From: Soehngenia sp035406565
Lineage (GTDB): Bacteria; Bacillota; Clostridia; Tissierellales; Tissierellaceae
NCBI GenBank assembly: GCA_035406565.1
Contig: DAONLG010000065.1
Span: forward strand, 1-8,703
DNA: 8,703 nucleotides
Direction of reading: 5' to 3'
Shown in pieces: positions 6,726 through 8,703 of this stretch (position 1 is the first letter of the stretch; each line of letters begins with the position of its first letter). The notes beneath the pieces were generated by a model that had not been told where the DNA came from, made no database searches, and was given only the letters and a program-made list of their open reading frames with translations. A program made the translations under genes and the position numbers.

Positions 6726-7223
6726 TTACCATTCCTTATATTTTGAAGCTTTTTCATAAACATAAAGTATAATATTTCCAAATATTAAAATTGAAGCTAG
6801 CTCCCCTGCACTTATTCCTAATACAGTATATAAATATGGAATCTTAGTAAAATAAGAAACCCAAATCGATACTATTAATCCATTTAATATTACAGGATAG
6901 CAAATTGCCAAAACTTTATTTTTTGCTTTTGATGTAAGATAAGCTGATATTAATGTTACTAATGATCCTCCTATGATATCAACTAACCCAAAACCTGAAT
7001 AGGGAGCAAGAATAACATTTGAAAGTAATACGCCCACAAAAAGCCCTGGTACTGCAGCAGATTCAACAAATGGTAAAAGCGCAAGCCCTTCAGCAATCCG
7101 CAGTTGTACTGGCCCATAGGTTAAATTTAAAATAGGGAAAGGCAATGCTTGAATGATTATGAGAACAATGTATATGGCCGCTATCAAACTAGCTTTTGTC
7201 AAATATTTTATATCCATCTTCAT
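6726..7223 (-). CDS. queT: QueT-family transporter, ECF S component for a queuosine precursor
   Basis: This 165-residue membrane protein has about five or six hydrophobic segments and the QueT hallmark YGPVQLRIAEGLALLPF (36-52). Its first helix includes an AxxxA pattern (Ala11, Ala15), the type of site by which ECF S components contact the shared EcfT subunit. QueT proteins import a queuosine precursor (preQ0, preQ1 or queuine depending on the organism) for modification of G34 in certain tRNAs. No EcfA or EcfT genes are in the window, so it would use the cell's shared ECF energising module. An AAGGAGA site 7 bases before the ATG overlaps the upstream stop codon. No preQ1 riboswitch can fit in the 12-base gap, so any such control would lie upstream of the whole operon. 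The precise substrate is inferred from the family. Confidence 0.88.
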   Translation of the reverse strand: MKMDIKYLTKASLIAAIYIVLIIIQALPFPILNLTYGPVQLRIAEGLALLPFVESAAVPGLFVGVLLSNVILAPYSGFGLVDIIGGSLVTLISAYLTSKAKNKVLAICYPVILNGLIVSIWVSYFTKIPYLYTVLGISAGELASILIFGNIILYVYEKASKYKEW

Positions 7224-7235
7224 ATTGTTTTCTCC

Positions 7236-7829
7236 TTATAAATTAAGTATAAACGGTACTAAGATTGGTACTGCAAATGTGCAAATTGCACCAGTAATAA
7301 AGGCTATCAATGCAATTTCAGAATCTGTTGACTTAGAAATGATCGGCAAGCTAGTATCCATAGCGGTCGCACCAGCAGGGGCTATTGCCTCTATAAACCC
7401 TATTCTCTTTGCTATTAAAGGTATTGTAATAATAGCAATGAGCTCTCTAATAACATTTGAGATAAATGCTAATGCAGAAAGTTCATTGGAATAACTTGCG
7501 ATAAGTATAGAAGACAATGAGTACCATCCCAGCCCTGCGCCAATTGCTCCGGCTTCATTAAATGGTAATTTTAATATTAGCCCTGCTAGGGCAGATCCGA
7601 CTATGCTCCCTGAGATTATTGCAAGTGGGACTAATAAAATCCTAATACCTTTTGCTTTTATTCTGCTAAATACAGATTTGTTTAATCCAATATCAATGCC
7701 AACAAAAAACAATAGCAGCATTAATCCAACATCTATTATGTAGTCTGCATAATTTATGATATTTTTAGGTAATATAAAATACCCTGAGATAATTCCAAGC
7801 AAGACAGTTATTACAATTTTTAGAGTCAT
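7236..7829 (-). CDS. lysO: LysO-family lysine exporter, large (C-terminal) subunit of a split transporter
   Basis: This 197-residue, very hydrophobic protein matches the C-terminal two-thirds of the LysO/YbjE (Lys_export, formerly DUF340) family. Characteristic segments are GAGLGWYSLSSILI (97-110), SNVIREL (124-130) and GATAMDTSLPII (153-164). E. coli LysO exports lysine (and the toxic analogue thialysine) and is a single chain of about 300 residues. Here the family is divided between this gene and the 95-residue gene upstream. The start overlaps the upstream stop as ATGA and has its own AGGAGG site 6 bases before it, which indicates an evolved two-gene arrangement and not a recent frameshift. 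The first 95 or so residues resemble the small subunit. The two products presumably act together in the cytoplasmic membrane. The lysine substrate is inferred from the family. Confidence 0.88.
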   Translation of the reverse strand: MTLKIVITVLLGIISGYFILPKNIINYADYIIDVGLMLLLFFVGIDIGLNKSVFSRIKAKGIRILLVPLAIISGSIVGSALAGLILKLPFNEAGAIGAGLGWYSLSSILIASYSNELSALAFISNVIRELIAIITIPLIAKRIGFIEAIAPAGATAMDTSLPIISKSTDSEIALIAFITGAICTFAVPILVPFILNL

Positions 7830-8113
7830 TCCTTACCTCCTAAAAATAATTTGTTTATAATGTACACAAAAATGACGCTAAAACTCACTGTAAATATACT
7901 CATAATAAGAGCATTTAAGCCTATTGTGAAGAATGAATTGATTACTTTTTCGTCCATTCCAATTTTAACGCCCATAATGAAAAGTAAAAAAAGTAGACAG
8001 GCAGTTTGAAAACTGCCCAATCTCTTTATGAAATTTTCTTTTAATTTTACCTTTGCACCTATTAAGCCGCCTAATACAATTATTCCTAGATACATCAGAA
8101 GCCTAGTAGTCAT
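7826..8113 (-). CDS. LysO-family small (N-terminal) subunit
   Basis: This 95-residue membrane protein has three hydrophobic segments, at about 4-20, 36-50 and 60-89, separated by a basic loop (KVKLKENFIKR). It corresponds to the N-terminal part of full-length LysO, and the next gene supplies the rest; 95 plus 197 residues is close to the roughly 300 of E. coli LysO. The segment LLFLLFIMGVKIGMDEKV (40-57) closely parallels LLLFFVGIDIGLNKSV in the partner protein. The gene begins six bases after the RNase J stop, and a GGAGG site inside the end of the RNase J gene lies 11 bases before the ATG, a little far. Its stop overlaps the start of the large subunit, so the two are probably made in equal amounts. 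It is unlikely to transport alone. Confidence 0.82.
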   Translation of the reverse strand: MTTRLLMYLGIIVLGGLIGAKVKLKENFIKRLGSFQTACLLFLLFIMGVKIGMDEKVINSFFTIGLNALIMSIFTVSFSVIFVYIINKLFLGGKE

Positions 8114-8119
8114 ATCGCA

Positions 8120-8703
8120 TTAAACCTCCATAATTATTGGCAATATCATTGGATTTCTCTTTATTGTAGTATATAGATATGTCCTTAAATCATCTCTAAT
8201 ATTGGATTTTATAGCTGACCAATCAGAAATTTTCTTTGCTTCGCAAATATCCAATGTCTGTTTTACAATTTTTCTTACTTCTTCCATTAATTCTTCTGAT
8301 TCTCTAACATACACAAATCCTCGAGAAACAATATCAGGCCCTGATTCTACTGCACCAGTTTGTTTGTTAATAGTTACTACAACAACAATTAAACCATCTT
8401 CAGATAAGTGTTTCCTATCTCTTAATACGATGTTGCCAACATCACCAACGCCTAATCCATCTACTAGAATATTACCCGCTTGAACCATTTGTCCAAGATT
8501 AGCACTATCTCTTGTAAATTCAAGAGTTTGCCCGTTTTCTAATATAAAAATATTTTCTCTAGGTGTACCTAGTTGATAACTGATATCCGCATGATGTTTT
8601 AGATGTCTAGTTTCACCATGAACTGGTATAAAATACTTTGGTTTTACTAAGCTGTGAATTAGCTTTAACTCTTCTTGACAAGCATGACCAGATACATGTA
8701 TAT
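8120..8703 (-). CDS. rnj: Ribonuclease J, C-terminal third (partial, runs off the right edge)
   Basis: The last 193 residues are visible. The frame stays open from the window edge to the stop at 8120-8122, so the gene begins outside; the Met at 8488 is internal. The piece starts with IHVSGHACQEELK, the beta-CASP HVSGHA motif, then PKYFIPVHGETRHLK, the C-terminal part of the metallo-beta-lactamase core whose His is a zinc ligand in studied RNase J enzymes. A LGVGDVGNIVLRDRKHLSEDGL segment typical of RNase J follows, and then the C-terminal domain (about 100 residues) used in oligomerisation. RNase J is an endo- and 5'-3' exoribonuclease central to mRNA decay and rRNA processing in Firmicutes. 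Whether this is J1, J2 or a single paralogue cannot be decided from the fragment. It appears to lead into the lysO-queT-trmR-U32-udk unit, with a 6-base gap to the next gene. Confidence 0.95.
   Translation of the reverse strand, partial: IHVSGHACQEELKLIHSLVKPKYFIPVHGETRHLKHHADISYQLGTPRENIFILENGQTLEFTRDSANLGQMVQAGNILVDGLGVGDVGNIVLRDRKHLSEDGLIVVVVTINKQTGAVESGPDIVSRGFVYVRESEELMEEVRKIVKQTLDICEAKKISDWSAIKSNIRDDLRTYLYTTIKRNPMILPIIMEV

Noticed and set aside
7224..7235. A preQ1 riboswitch in front of queT
   Set aside because: The gap is only 12 bases, and the preceding bases encode the end of the LysO large subunit.
7153..7494. A 113-codon plus-strand frame opposite queT and lysO
   Set aside because: Its hydrophobic look mirrors the membrane-protein codons on the other strand. 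It spans two real genes and has no supporting start signals.
7826..7829. A frameshift breaking a single lysO gene in two
   Set aside because: The large subunit has its own well-placed AGGAGG and ATG, both proteins are intact with sensible ends, and the ATGA overlap is a normal coupling arrangement.
8202..8483. A plus-strand frame opposite the RNase J gene, and a separate 122-residue minus-strand gene starting at 8488
   Set aside because: The first is a shadow of the conserved RNase J sequence. The second is only the end of the RNase J frame, which stays open to the window edge and encodes HVSGHA and PVHGE motifs upstream of that Met.

Overview
The window reads as a low-G+C Firmicute, most likely class Clostridia or the related Tissierellia. 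The base composition is AT-rich, strong AGGAGG-type ribosome binding sites precede most genes, and RNase J, a QueT transporter and a trmR-U32-udk block typical of Firmicutes lie together. I cannot fix the genus from the sequence. All genes are on the minus strand, so transcription runs from high to low coordinates, and coding density is very high. The only sizeable gap is about 190 bases (4029-4219).

Upstream block (8703 to about 4193): the 3' part of an RNase J gene, then two small overlapping genes that together make a LysO-type lysine exporter, a QueT-family S component (queuosine-precursor uptake), the tRNA O-methyltransferase TrmR (YrrM type), a U32 peptidase-family protein of the TrhP (YrrN/YrrO) type, and uridine kinase (udk). 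Gaps are 12 bases or fewer and several stop and start codons overlap, so this looks like one polycistronic unit. It ends at an intrinsic terminator whose stem begins inside the udk stop codon. The trmR-U32-udk order matches Bacillus subtilis yrrM-yrrN-yrrO-udk, with one U32 gene instead of two. Together with queT, the block has a theme of modifying tRNA wobble position 34: U32 protein for 5-hydroxyuridine, TrmR for 5-methoxyuridine, and QueT for supplying queuosine precursor.

Downstream block (about 4198 to 1): directly after the terminator are two near-consensus sigma-A promoters, each with a 17-base spacer. They drive a type IV pilus operon: pilB (extension ATPase with an N-terminal MshEN-type c-di-GMP binding domain), pilT (retraction ATPase), pilC (inner-membrane platform) and, cut by the window edge, the first 13 codons of a gene that looks like a prepilin with its class III leader. 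This is the core motor of a retractable type IV pilus.

I found no mobile element, CRISPR array, tRNA, rRNA or recognisable riboswitch. The points most worth a second look are the split LysO, whose small subunit resembles the first half of the large one; the paired c-di-GMP motifs in PilB; the wobble-modification cluster; and the compact terminator/tandem-promoter junction.
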